Assembly (NCBI GenBank): GCA_013334225.1
Contig: JAAXXY010000021.1
Location: 1-50,863, forward strand
Source of the DNA: Chlorobiaceae bacterium
GTDB taxonomy: Bacteria; Bacteroidota; Chlorobiia; Chlorobiales; Chlorobiaceae
Direction: 5' to 3'
Length of the DNA: 50,863 bases
Shown piece by piece: positions 36,667 to 45,202 of the stretch (position 1 is the first letter of the stretch; every line of letters begins with the position of its first letter). Under the pieces are notes generated by a model that saw only the letters and a list, made by a program, of their open reading frames with translations, made no database searches and had not been told where the DNA came from. Both the position numbers and the translations under genes were made by a program.

Positions 36667-37895
36667 CAGGAAAAGCTTTAGTCACTGGATATGGCATTGT
36701 CAGTCCCATAGGCAACTCAATACAGGAATTTGAAAAACGGATGTTTGCCGGAATGTCCGGGGTCAGAGATATAAGGGGTACCTTTGTTCCTGAAAATTAT
36801 CCAGTTCATTTCGGCGCTGTCGTTGATGATTCCGATATCCCTTCTGCTGAAAAAATGGGGCTTTCTTCCGGTTTGCATTCTAACGGAGGAAGATATCTTC
36901 TTTTTGCCCTTAAGCAGCTTTATGACACCTTGCCTGAGGGTATCGGGATCGATGCGGTTATTCACGCTACTCCGGCAGGTATATTTTTTGAAATTGTCCG
37001 TGATTCCCTGAAAAATTTTAATCCGGATACATTCATCTGGGATGAACTGAGGGCGGAATGGATAGTCGAGATCATAGCTGACCGATTGAAATCGAGAGGG
37101 CATGGAAGCATCAGACCTGAAAATATCATCAGCATCAATACAGCCTGTGCTGCTGGAAGCAATGCGATTGGAATGGCTTATCATCTGCTTCAATCGGGCC
37201 GTATAAGAAGATGTCTTGTCTGTGCTGTCGATGCTGGAGCATGGCAGAGCCAGATCATGAATTTTCATCTTTTACATGCTCTTTCTTCAGATGAAGTCCC
37301 TGCTGCGAAAGCGAGCCGACCTTTTTCCAGCAAACGGTCGGGTTTTGTGAAAGGCGAGGCTGCCGCAGTCTTGCTCCTGGAAACAGAAGAAGCTGCTGAA
37401 GAAAGGAAAGCAAATATACTTGGAAGCGTTTGCGGTTATGCATTCAATGCAGATGCTTACAGGATGACCGATGGAAGGGAAGATAACCGCTGTGTTGTCA
37501 AGGCGATGGAAGATGCGATCGCCGACGCAGGAATTGAAAAAGAGCAAATCAGTTATATCAATGCTCACGGGACATCCACACAGCTCAACGATAGACTGGA
37601 AACACAAGCGATCAAGAAGGTTTTCGGCGATAAAGCATATCGTATTCCCGTCAGTTCGCTGAAATCACAGATCGGACATTCTACAGTTGCTGCCGGAGCG
37701 GTTGAAGCAATTGCCTGTCTTCTCATGCTTCAGCGGCAGAAAATCGCTCCTACCATCAATCTTGATGATCAGGACCCTGAATGTGATCTCGATTATGTTG
37801 CTGAAGGCAGCCGCGACGTGTCCCTTGAATATGTTATGAGCAACAGTTTTGGTTTTGGCGGGCAGAATGCCTGCCTTGTTTTCAAAAAAGCTTGA
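36663..37895 (+). CDS. Beta-ketoacyl-ACP synthase, FabF-like
   Basis: A complete 410-residue condensing enzyme of the FabF/KAS II class. It has all three catalytic residues: Cys162 in NTACAAGSNAIG, His302 in INAHGTSTQLND and His339 in SLKSQIGHSTVAAG. Further marks are VTGYGIVSPIGNS at the start, RPFSSKRSGFVKGEAAAVL, and NSFGFGGQNACLVF at the end. It starts with GTG overlapping the ACP stop (GTGA). It would elongate acyl-ACP with malonyl-ACP, probably together with the truncated partner two genes upstream. No KAS III (FabH) is present in the cluster, so the primer must come from general metabolism. Confidence 0.93.
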   Translation: MTGKALVTGYGIVSPIGNSIQEFEKRMFAGMSGVRDIRGTFVPENYPVHFGAVVDDSDIPSAEKMGLSSGLHSNGGRYLLFALKQLYDTLPEGIGIDAVIHATPAGIFFEIVRDSLKNFNPDTFIWDELRAEWIVEIIADRLKSRGHGSIRPENIISINTACAAGSNAIGMAYHLLQSGRIRRCLVCAVDAGAWQSQIMNFHLLHALSSDEVPAAKASRPFSSKRSGFVKGEAAAVLLLETEEAAEERKANILGSVCGYAFNADAYRMTDGREDNRCVVKAMEDAIADAGIEKEQISYINAHGTSTQLNDRLETQAIKKVFGDKAYRIPVSSLKSQIGHSTVAAGAVEAIACLLMLQRQKIAPTINLDDQDPECDLDYVAEGSRDVSLEYVMSNSFGFGGQNACLVFKKA

Positions 37896-37898
37896 CAT

Positions 37899-38663
37899 AT
37901 GGAAAAACGTCTTGCGCTTATAACCGGCGGTACTTCGGGGATTGGTCTGGCTGCCGCCGAGGCTCTTGCCGGGACCTGCGAACTGGCGCTGGCTTACGCA
38001 AACAACCATGAAAAAGCTGAGGAAGCAGCAGCCTTACTAAAGGATAAGGGAAGCACTGTAAAAATATTTCCCCGCAATCTCGACGGGTATGCATCTGCCG
38101 GGGATCTCTATACAACGGTGGTTTCTGAATTCGGAAGGCAACCGGAAATTCTGGTAAATTCGGCAGGGAGAATAAAAGACGGCATGTTTTTCCAGACCGA
38201 TTTTTCCTTTCATGAGCAACTTCTCCGGGAACACCTGCTTGTTACCATGGCACTTTGCCACCTTTCGCTCAAATCGATGTACGGCAAGCGATACGGCAGG
38301 ATTGTCAATCTCAGTTCGATCAGCGGTTTCTATGCCAAAAGGGGACAGGTCAACTATGCGGCGGCAAAGTCAGGGATTATAGGTTTTACAAGAACCCTTG
38401 CGCTTGAAGTTGCGCACCGGGGCATCACCGCCAACGTGGTGGCACCCGGTCTTATCAGAACTCCCATGACCGCAGGCATTGTCAATTATCTCGAAAAAAC
38501 ATCCTCTCGTGAAACAGGCAAGCATATACCTGCCGGATTCATTGGCGAACCGGAAGATGTCGGACCGCTTGTTGCCTTCCTGTGTTCGGATCAGGCCCGC
38601 TACATAACAGGAGCCGTCATTCCCGTCGACGGCGGTCGCTCACTTGGAGATACAGGAATATGA
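37899..38663 (+). CDS. 3-oxoacyl-ACP reductase, FabG-like SDR
   Basis: A 254-residue classical SDR with TGGTSGIGLAAAEAL, the NSAG motif (VNSAGRIKDG), the catalytic Ser in NLSSISGF and the Tyr-Lys pair YAAAKSG. The loop APGLIRTPM and the ending YITGAVIPVDGG are typical of FabG. It would reduce the 3-oxoacyl-ACP made by the ketosynthase. It starts 3 nt after the ketosynthase stop, and its own stop overlaps the next ATG (ATGA), so it is fully embedded in the operon. Confidence 0.9.
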   Translation: MEKRLALITGGTSGIGLAAAEALAGTCELALAYANNHEKAEEAAALLKDKGSTVKIFPRNLDGYASAGDLYTTVVSEFGRQPEILVNSAGRIKDGMFFQTDFSFHEQLLREHLLVTMALCHLSLKSMYGKRYGRIVNLSSISGFYAKRGQVNYAAAKSGIIGFTRTLALEVAHRGITANVVAPGLIRTPMTAGIVNYLEKTSSRETGKHIPAGFIGEPEDVGPLVAFLCSDQARYITGAVIPVDGGRSLGDTGI

Positions 38664-39412
38664 AACACCTTCTCAATAAAACTGCTGTTGTCACCGGTGG
38701 GACAAGAGGCATCGGAAGAGCCATATCGCTTGAACTTGCTGAATGCGGAGCAAATGTTTATGCCCTCTATGCGAGAAGCCGGAAAAATGCTGAAATGATT
38801 GAAAAGGAAGCAGAAGATAGAGGATTGAACATCAGGACGATACGTGGCGACCTCACTCATGAAGACAGTTATAACGAAGTCTTGGGGCAGCTTCAGGAAG
38901 CATGCGGTCATATCGACGTTCTTGTTCATTCCGCCGCGAGCGGTGTTCACAGAAAGGCGATGGAGCTTTCAGACCGGCAGTTGAAATGGACATTCGAGAT
39001 CAATTTTTTCGCAGTGCATCGGTTGACGCGGGATCTTGTCGGAAAGATGGGAAAAGGTGGCCGGATTATCGGGATAACCTCTCCGGGAGGAACCAGGGTT
39101 ATTCCGGACTATGCGGCAGTCGGATCAACAAAGGGGGCCATGGAGGCGCTTTTCCGTCATTATGCTTTTGAACTTGCCTCTCAGGGTATTGCAGTCAATC
39201 TTGTATGCCCCGGACTGGTTATGACAGAAGCACTGAATTTCTTGCCACAGGTGCGCAATCTGCTCGACCAGACGCTTCAATACACTCCTACCCAAAAATT
39301 GACAATACCGGATCAGGTGGCGGCGATTGTTCTTTTTCTAACTACCGAAGCTGGATCACAGATTATTGGACAGAATATAATTATTGATGGCGGAAAAAGT
39401 CTGCTTGCTTAA
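38660..39412 (+). CDS. FabL-like enoyl-ACP reductase (SDR)
   Basis: A 250-residue SDR whose active-site spacing is Tyr151-x6-Lys158 (DYAAVGSTKGAME), the enoyl-reductase spacing, instead of the Tyr-x3-Lys of ketoreductases. The segments VHSAASGVHRKAMELS and EALNFLPQVRNLL, and the ending IIGQNIIIDGGKSLLA, closely follow FabL, the NADPH-dependent enoyl-ACP reductase III of Bacillus as I recall it. It would saturate the trans-2 double bond left by the dehydratase, completing a reductive cycle in this operon. A 3-oxoacyl or other reductase is less likely given the spacing. ATGA overlaps the previous stop. Confidence 0.8.
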   Translation: MKHLLNKTAVVTGGTRGIGRAISLELAECGANVYALYARSRKNAEMIEKEAEDRGLNIRTIRGDLTHEDSYNEVLGQLQEACGHIDVLVHSAASGVHRKAMELSDRQLKWTFEINFFAVHRLTRDLVGKMGKGGRIIGITSPGGTRVIPDYAAVGSTKGAMEALFRHYAFELASQGIAVNLVCPGLVMTEALNFLPQVRNLLDQTLQYTPTQKLTIPDQVAAIVLFLTTEAGSQIIGQNIIIDGGKSLLA

Positions 39413-39426
39413 ATAAAACAGTAATA

Positions 39427-40695
39427 ATGATGAGTACTATCGATAAAAAAAATTATTCCAGTATCATTCTATCTGATTTTTTCCCTGTCAAACCTTCACC
39501 TCCTATACCTCAAGATGTTTCCTGCGATCTTTTGGCAATGGCAATTACAAAAGCTAAATGTGTTCGTGAAAATATTGTGGATCAAAAAGAGATAGATGCG
39601 AAATTAAAAAAAGCAAGAATAAAAGTTGCTCAATATGGAGTTTCTTCAAAGTATATCAAGCAGCGTTATATGGTTTTAGCTGCATCTGATTATTCCGATA
39701 CGTTGAAAATAGGTCAAAAAATAGCAGAAAACGGGAGGTTTATTGAAACCGCATTGAAGTCAAAATTATTCAGGGATATTATTATAAATCACAGGAATCC
39801 CCAAGGTCTTGACCTTGAAGAAAGAATGGCGCTTTACGATAAATATGCAGGGAAGTGTATACGATTAATGTATAAAGATGTAAACTTACCTCCGGATGAT
39901 GTTATTCATGTCACTTGTTCCGGATATATTTCTCCAAGCCCTGTTGAACAATATTTTTCAGAGAAACAATGGTTGAATTCCACAATAACACATAGTTATC
40001 ACATGGGTTGTTATGGTTCTCTACCTGGTATTAGGATGGCTCATGGTTTTCTCAGCTCTTCAATGGCCGGAATTACTCCTTTGAAAAAAAGAGTTGATAT
40101 CGTGCACACAGAAATACTCAGTACTCATAGTAAAATTGTGGAAGATTCAGCTGAACAGATCATAACGATGACACTTTTTGGTGATGGTTTTATAAAATAT
40201 TCAGCTTATCCGGAAGAATATTTCGATAAAACGAAGAAAAATGGATTAAAAATACTTGCAATTAAAGAACATCTTATAAAAGACTCTCTCGATGGGATGA
40301 CCTGGAAACTCGGTTCCAATAATTTTAATATGACACTGGCGTTAAGTGTGCCATATTCAATCCGGGATATAGTCAAGCCTTATGCTTGTGAGATTTTTTC
40401 TGACGCAGATCTAGATTTTGAATATGAAAAGAAAAAAGGAAATATTGTTTATGCAATACATCCAGGAGGCCCTCTTATTGTTAAAAAGATATGTGAGAAA
40501 CTTGAATTAAGTGAAGACGACGTCGCTATAAGCAATAAAATACTATACGAAAATGGAAACATGTCTTCCGCAACAATTCCTTATATCCTCGATGAAATAA
40601 CAAGGGATAACAGAATCACTTCAGGCAAAAAAGTATTAAGCATGGCTTTCGGACCAGGATTGACAATCGCAGGAATGCTGCTGGAAAAAGTCTAA
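39427..40695 (+). CDS. Type III polyketide synthase (chalcone synthase-like)
   Basis: A 422-residue thiolase-fold enzyme with the type III PKS catalytic triad: Cys195 in YHMGCYGSLPGIRMA, His345 in AIHPGGPLIV and Asn378 in NGNMSSATIPYIL. The chalcone-synthase C-terminal signature appears as AFGPGLTIAG. Such enzymes extend an acyl starter with malonyl-CoA and cyclise it to a pyrone, resorcinol or phloroglucinol. The N-terminus is somewhat longer than in plant enzymes. The gene is clearly AT-richer than the flanking genes. It follows the enoyl reductase by 14 nt, so the starter is probably a saturated acyl-ACP from the upstream enzymes, as in Ars- or germicidin-type systems. Confidence 0.88.
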   Translation: MMSTIDKKNYSSIILSDFFPVKPSPPIPQDVSCDLLAMAITKAKCVRENIVDQKEIDAKLKKARIKVAQYGVSSKYIKQRYMVLAASDYSDTLKIGQKIAENGRFIETALKSKLFRDIIINHRNPQGLDLEERMALYDKYAGKCIRLMYKDVNLPPDDVIHVTCSGYISPSPVEQYFSEKQWLNSTITHSYHMGCYGSLPGIRMAHGFLSSSMAGITPLKKRVDIVHTEILSTHSKIVEDSAEQIITMTLFGDGFIKYSAYPEEYFDKTKKNGLKILAIKEHLIKDSLDGMTWKLGSNNFNMTLALSVPYSIRDIVKPYACEIFSDADLDFEYEKKKGNIVYAIHPGGPLIVKKICEKLELSEDDVAISNKILYENGNMSSATIPYILDEITRDNRITSGKKVLSMAFGPGLTIAGMLLEKV

Positions 40696-40775
40696 TAAAA
40701 TAGTGTGTTGCAACATTTTAAATATGAGCAGATATTATTGTTATCACACCTAAAACAGGTTTTTATTTGTCATAG

Positions 40776-41474
40776 ATGATGAACATGTGTGCTATTGCAG
40801 AAATGGTCAATGTCTGTAAGTATTATGGTAAAGGTGCCGGAAGGGTAGACGCACTGGTAGATATCAACCTTACTTTTAGTAAAGGAGAAATATGTGTTTT
40901 GGCTGGACCTTCAGGTAGCGGCAAATCAACTCTTCTCCACCTGTTAGGCTGTATAGACAAACCAGATCAGGGGAAAATAATCATCAACGGGATAGATACT
41001 ACAAACAAAACACTGGAAAAACTATCCTCTCTACGTATTGAAAAAATCGGCTTTGTTTTTCAGACATTCAATCTTTTGCCTGTTCTTACTGCTTACGAAA
41101 ATATCGAACTACCTCTACTTTTCAAGGGTGAAGATGGTAAGGGTGTTTTAAAAAATCGCATTGATGAAGTGCTTGAAAAGGTTGGGCTTCAGGATAGAAA
41201 ACATCACTATCCTCGAGAAATGTCCGGCGGTCAGCAGCAAAGAGTAGCAATTGCTCGTGCTTTGGTGACTGAGCCAGCCATGATACTTGCTGATGAGCCA
41301 ACTGCAAATCTTGACAGCAAAACAGGTGAAAGTATTATTGACTTGCTACTGAAGCTTAATATAAATGATAAAGTTACCGTGGTGATATCATCGCATGATT
41401 CAGTTGTTCTCGACCGTATTGAAAAGGTTATTCACATTTTCGATGGCAGGATTTTGCAGACCCGGGACAGGTGA
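40776..41474 (+). CDS. ABC transporter ATP-binding protein, LolD/MacB type
   Basis: A 232-residue ATPase of the LolD/FtsE/MacB group. Walker A is GPSGSGKST, the Q-loop FVFQTFNLLP, the signature MSGGQQQRVAIARAL, Walker B MILADEPTANLD, and the switch histidine SSHD. The FNLLPVLTAYENIELPL segment is typical of enzymes that drive FtsX-type permeases, such as the permease 87 nt downstream. These machines do mechanical work on the periplasmic side and do not pump across the membrane. In this cluster the likely cargo is the lipid product of the type III PKS line. It is AT-rich like the neighbouring genes. Confidence 0.92.
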   Translation: MMNMCAIAEMVNVCKYYGKGAGRVDALVDINLTFSKGEICVLAGPSGSGKSTLLHLLGCIDKPDQGKIIINGIDTTNKTLEKLSSLRIEKIGFVFQTFNLLPVLTAYENIELPLLFKGEDGKGVLKNRIDEVLEKVGLQDRKHHYPREMSGGQQQRVAIARALVTEPAMILADEPTANLDSKTGESIIDLLLKLNINDKVTVVISSHDSVVLDRIEKVIHIFDGRILQTRDR

Positions 41475-41561
41475 TCAATAAAATGGATGTTAAATTAACA
41501 CTAAAGGTATCCAAAGTAATCTTTTGATGGTATTTAGGTCCAGTATGTCAGAGAAAAAAGA

Positions 41562-42836
41562 ATGAACACCATAAAAATCGTTAAAATTGCTTTTAGAAAC
41601 CTGTTGAGAAACTCAAGAAGAACTCTGATAACCATTCTTGTTTCCTCCTCGGGCTTTGCTGCTCTTGCCATTGTTGCTGGATATATGGATTTCACTTTCT
41701 ATGGCCTCAAAGAGATGACAATCTGTTCCGGGTTTACTGCAAGTGGAGGAACAGGACATATTCAGGTATTCAAACACGATGCGCTTGTTAAAGAAGAGCA
41801 ATATACCCTTCAATACGGTATAGATGGCTATAAAGACCTTCAGTCACAGATTGAGTCAGTTCCCGGTGTTTCCTTCAGCATGCCTCGGATAGAATTCAAC
41901 GGACTGATATCAAATGGAGATAAATCCGTTTCATTTCTTGGACTAGGTGTTGATCCTGTAAAAGAAGCGGCATTGACCAATTATTGGAATTCCCTTGAAA
42001 GAATACAAGCAAAAATGGATGATACTGCTTATAAAAACCTCCAAAAGAATGGTTCCTCGGGAGTGCTGCTCGGACAGAATATGGCCAAGGCGTTAAATGC
42101 CGTGCCTGGTTCAAACCTCATGCTTATGAGCACAACAATCGACGGAGCGGTGAATGTGGTTGATGTTACAGTTGCCGGGATTATGAAAAGTTCGATGAAA
42201 TCAATTGACGAGCATTACCTTGTTACGCAAATCGAAACAGTCCAAAATTTACTCCAAACCGAAAAAATTTCAAAAATCGTTGTTGTTGTAGATAAAACAG
42301 ACCATACGTCTACCATTCTGCCCATGATTTTAAAAAAAATCAACAATGATAGAAGATATACAATTACACCATGGGAAAAGCTAGCTGAATATTATCATTC
42401 TATAAGAGATGTATATAATATTATTTTCAGTTTTACAGGTATCATTGTTGTCGCAATTGTGTTTCTAAGTTGTACAAACACGATGTTAATGGCTACAATG
42501 GAAAGGATAAGGGAAATCGGTACATTGAAGGCTGTTGGAGTTTCAGATAAATGGATCTCTCTTATGTTTCTTCTGGAAGGATTTTTCATTGGTTGTGCAA
42601 GTATTGTGTTGGGCATACTGTTGAAGTTTCTGTTTGCAGGGATAATCAATAATATCAATATCAAAATGCCGCCTCCTCCCGGTATGTCAGCAACATATTT
42701 TCTTAAGATATATTCCGCTTATGATTACCTGCCTTGGATTGCATTATTGATACTTGTATCAACTACATTTTCAGGGATGTTGACACTATTTAAAATAAGG
42801 AAACTTTCAATAGTCAATTCGTTAACCCATGTTTAA
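41562..42836 (+). CDS. ABC transporter permease, LolC/E-MacB (FtsX) type
   Basis: A 424-residue permease with one N-terminal membrane helix (about 20-45), a periplasmic MacB-type domain of about 240 residues, and three C-terminal helices (about 280-415). The last of these contain the FtsX motifs TNTMLMATMERIREIGTLKAVGVS and LLEGFFIGCASIVLGIL. This is the topology of LolC/E and MacB, which extract or push substrates from the outer face of the inner membrane. It pairs with the ATPase upstream, and its stop overlaps the start of the LolA-like gene, so the three parts form one machine. Confidence 0.9.
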   Translation: MNTIKIVKIAFRNLLRNSRRTLITILVSSSGFAALAIVAGYMDFTFYGLKEMTICSGFTASGGTGHIQVFKHDALVKEEQYTLQYGIDGYKDLQSQIESVPGVSFSMPRIEFNGLISNGDKSVSFLGLGVDPVKEAALTNYWNSLERIQAKMDDTAYKNLQKNGSSGVLLGQNMAKALNAVPGSNLMLMSTTIDGAVNVVDVTVAGIMKSSMKSIDEHYLVTQIETVQNLLQTEKISKIVVVVDKTDHTSTILPMILKKINNDRRYTITPWEKLAEYYHSIRDVYNIIFSFTGIIVVAIVFLSCTNTMLMATMERIREIGTLKAVGVSDKWISLMFLLEGFFIGCASIVLGILLKFLFAGIINNINIKMPPPPGMSATYFLKIYSAYDYLPWIALLILVSTTFSGMLTLFKIRKLSIVNSLTHV

Positions 42837-43659
42837 ACATCATACCAGAATTAAACGGATATATCTTGTTCTCAGCCTATGCATCATCGGGCTTGTTTTT
42901 TGTTTCTGCAATTCTTTTGCTGCTGTTCCTGCAACTAATCTGCAACCAGACCTGGACATACCTTCAGCATCCGAGATTTTGAAAAGAGCCGATGAGTTCA
43001 GGTCCCCCTGGCCGGATTTTACAATGCAGGCAACACTTACTTTCAAAAACAGGAATTTCGAGGAAGAAAAAGATCTGTTCAGGGTATTTGTCAAGAATCA
43101 CGTCAAAAGCCTTGTTGCATATGTCGAACCGCAGAAACAAAGAGGAAACATGCTCCTCATGGTTGATGACAATCTCTGGTATTATGTCAACAAAACACAG
43201 CGACCCATGAGGATCACTCCCATACAGAGGTTATCCGGCGGCGCATCATACGGTGATATCACCAAGCTTGATTGGTCAAGGGATTATGCGGCTGTTCTTG
43301 ATGGCACAATAACTGTTGAAGTCAAAGAGCGCTCTTTTGAAACATGGTTATTAAAGCTGACAGCAAAATCAAAAAGCGCCACTTATCACAACGTCGATCT
43401 CTATATCGAAAAAGAGACCGGATATCCTCGCAAAGCAGTCGTATACCTCCAGTCCGGAAAAAAGATGAAAACAATGTATTTTACCGGATATGCCGTTAAT
43501 GCGGGAAAAATGATGAATACGCGGATCGATTTCATCGATCATCTTGAAAGAGATAAGGAAACAGCATTGATTTTCAGCAAAGTCAGTGTCAAAAAATCGC
43601 CTGATTCTTATTTTCTGAATACCAGTCTCCCTACAATTTACAGTGAAGTTGTTTTTTAA
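42829..43659 (+). CDS. Outer-membrane lipoprotein-sorting (LolA-like) periplasmic protein
   Basis: A 276-residue exported protein. Residues 1-32 form a signal peptide (IYLVLSLCIIGLVFCFCNSFAA), then the mature part matches the LolA-like COG2834 family: SASEILKRADEFRSPWPDFTMQATLTF, LVAYVEPQKQRGNMLLMVDDNLWYYV and LDLYIEKETGYPRKAV-like strands around residue 190. Such half-barrel proteins carry a lipid across the periplasm in a hydrophobic groove. Coupling to the FtsX-type permease (8-nt overlap) and to a downstream outer-membrane barrel suggests a complete inner-to-outer membrane route for the cluster product. It is not the housekeeping LolA, which is shorter and stands apart. Confidence 0.87.
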   Translation: MFKHHTRIKRIYLVLSLCIIGLVFCFCNSFAAVPATNLQPDLDIPSASEILKRADEFRSPWPDFTMQATLTFKNRNFEEEKDLFRVFVKNHVKSLVAYVEPQKQRGNMLLMVDDNLWYYVNKTQRPMRITPIQRLSGGASYGDITKLDWSRDYAAVLDGTITVEVKERSFETWLLKLTAKSKSATYHNVDLYIEKETGYPRKAVVYLQSGKKMKTMYFTGYAVNAGKMMNTRIDFIDHLERDKETALIFSKVSVKKSPDSYFLNTSLPTIYSEVVF

Positions 43660-43717
43660 ACTCTTAAAAATCACGAAACGCATGTCACATTCCATTTTCT
43701 GTTTGCGAGAGCCAAAA

Positions 43718-45058
43718 ATGGCGACTGTCCGGTCCTTAAGGTGCACAGCTTTTCTGATTACCCTTTTAACTTCCTGTTTTTGCAGGACGGGTATTGCTGA
43801 AGAAACCCTCTGTTTAAACAGAAGCATTGCCGCTGAAGATAATACAGAGTCAAATGCTTCTTCAGCATTATCGTATTCACTGCGTGTCGCTGGCGAGGCG
43901 GAACATATATCGCTGAGCGATTCCTGGCTGAATCCCTCAAATATTCTTGACCGGCCGGAAACGCGTTTCGAGGCATTTACGGTCGGAAATGTTCTTTTCA
44001 AAACCATGGGAGGAGTGTTCGAGACAGAAATCCGTTTTGGACATGAGTACACAGAGGACGGTTCTTCAAATTCCAAGACCAATCTGGATGTTAATCAGTT
44101 CTATTACCAGAAGAAATTTGACGGGATTTCGGTAATTGCCGGCCGGAAAAAAGTTCGCTGGGGTGTCGGTTATTCTTACAGTCCGACTGATCTCGTTTCT
44201 CAGCTGAGGACCCCTGAAGATCCAGAAGACCGGCTGGGAAAAGTCAAAGGTGCTGATATACTTGAAATGTCATTCAATCGAGAAAACAGCCAGCTTGACG
44301 TCGCCTATGTCCCGCAGCTTGACTGGAACTTCGATGGAGCATTTGTGAGGAACAACAGATTGGCCATAAGATGGTACAGGTTTATGGACCCATACGATAT
44401 CTCTCTTGTCGGATCGATCGACGAACATGGCAAATGGTCCGCGGGTTTCAATACGTCCTCGACATATGGCAAGGCTCTCGAACTGCACGCAGAGTACCTT
44501 TATACCTCATCCACCGGAAGGTTCTACCCGGATACATCCCTGGATCCTGAAAGCTTTTCGATACCGTATTTCGGTGAACGTTCGGGCGGTTATCATGAAA
44601 TTCTTCTGGGAGGCCAGTATACGTTTAATAACAACCTGAACCTGACCCTTGAATATCTCTTCACGAGCAATGGATTTTCCGACAGCGAGTTCAAGTCATA
44701 TGCCGATCACGCCCGATACCTGAATACTCAATACCCGATGGGATCAGATCCGGACCCCTCCCTTGCAGGGCTCTATGAATCTGCGTCAAACTATGTGCTG
44801 CCTCTTCGGAAACACTACCTTTTTTCCCGTCTCTATCACCCGGAAGTCATCAAGTCGATCTCGCTCGAGATGTACAGTTACCTGAGCCTTTCTGACGGCA
44901 GCGGTTTCTTCGTTATTCAGCCGAAATTCGAAAAGGCCAAGAATTACGACCTTTATCTTCGCATGAAGAAATTCTGGGGAAAGAGCGATTCAGAATTCGG
45001 TCTCGTTCCCGACGAATTCAGTGCTCTCATAGGTGTTTCTCTATATCTCGGCTCCTGA
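43718..45058 (+). CDS. Outer-membrane beta-barrel protein of the export cluster, 446 aa
   Basis: A leader of about 27 residues (MATVRSLRCTAFLITLLTSC) is followed by a mature part with many alternating strands, aromatic girdles and Gly/Asn-rich turns (FETEIRFGHEYTEDGSSN, VIAGRKKVRWGVGYSYSPTDL, HEILLGGQYTFNNNLNLTLEYLF). The pattern RKKVRWGVGYSYSPTDLV recalls the DUF1302-like outer-membrane family. The chain ends in LIGVSLYLGS, close to a barrel-type last strand. I start at the ATG at 43718 because it gives a clean signal peptide. ATGs at 43643 and 43682 are in frame. It closes the cluster and is followed by a terminator. Confidence 0.75.
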   Translation: MATVRSLRCTAFLITLLTSCFCRTGIAEETLCLNRSIAAEDNTESNASSALSYSLRVAGEAEHISLSDSWLNPSNILDRPETRFEAFTVGNVLFKTMGGVFETEIRFGHEYTEDGSSNSKTNLDVNQFYYQKKFDGISVIAGRKKVRWGVGYSYSPTDLVSQLRTPEDPEDRLGKVKGADILEMSFNRENSQLDVAYVPQLDWNFDGAFVRNNRLAIRWYRFMDPYDISLVGSIDEHGKWSAGFNTSSTYGKALELHAEYLYTSSTGRFYPDTSLDPESFSIPYFGERSGGYHEILLGGQYTFNNNLNLTLEYLFTSNGFSDSEFKSYADHARYLNTQYPMGSDPDPSLAGLYESASNYVLPLRKHYLFSRLYHPEVIKSISLEMYSYLSLSDGSGFFVIQPKFEKAKNYDLYLRMKKFWGKSDSEFGLVPDEFSALIGVSLYLGS

Positions 45059-45072
45059 TGATCCCGCTGCTG

Positions 45073-45122
45073 CTGAAAACCCGCCGGTGCCGATTACCAC
45101 TGCGGGTTTTCAGGTTGTTTGT
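45073..45122 (+). terminator. Terminator at the end of the lipid export cluster
   Basis: CTGAAAACCCGC (45073-45084) and GCGGGTTTTCAG (45102-45113) form a perfect 12-bp stem with a 17-nt loop, followed by GTTGTTTGTTAT. It lies 15 nt after the stop of the beta-barrel gene. Confidence 0.8.
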
Positions 45123-45202
45123 TATCTTCCCCTTGTTCAGCTCCAGCTGAGACTAATCCCTGCCCGGGAAAAAATAGTCAGCAACCATAATTTTATCTTT
45201 TT

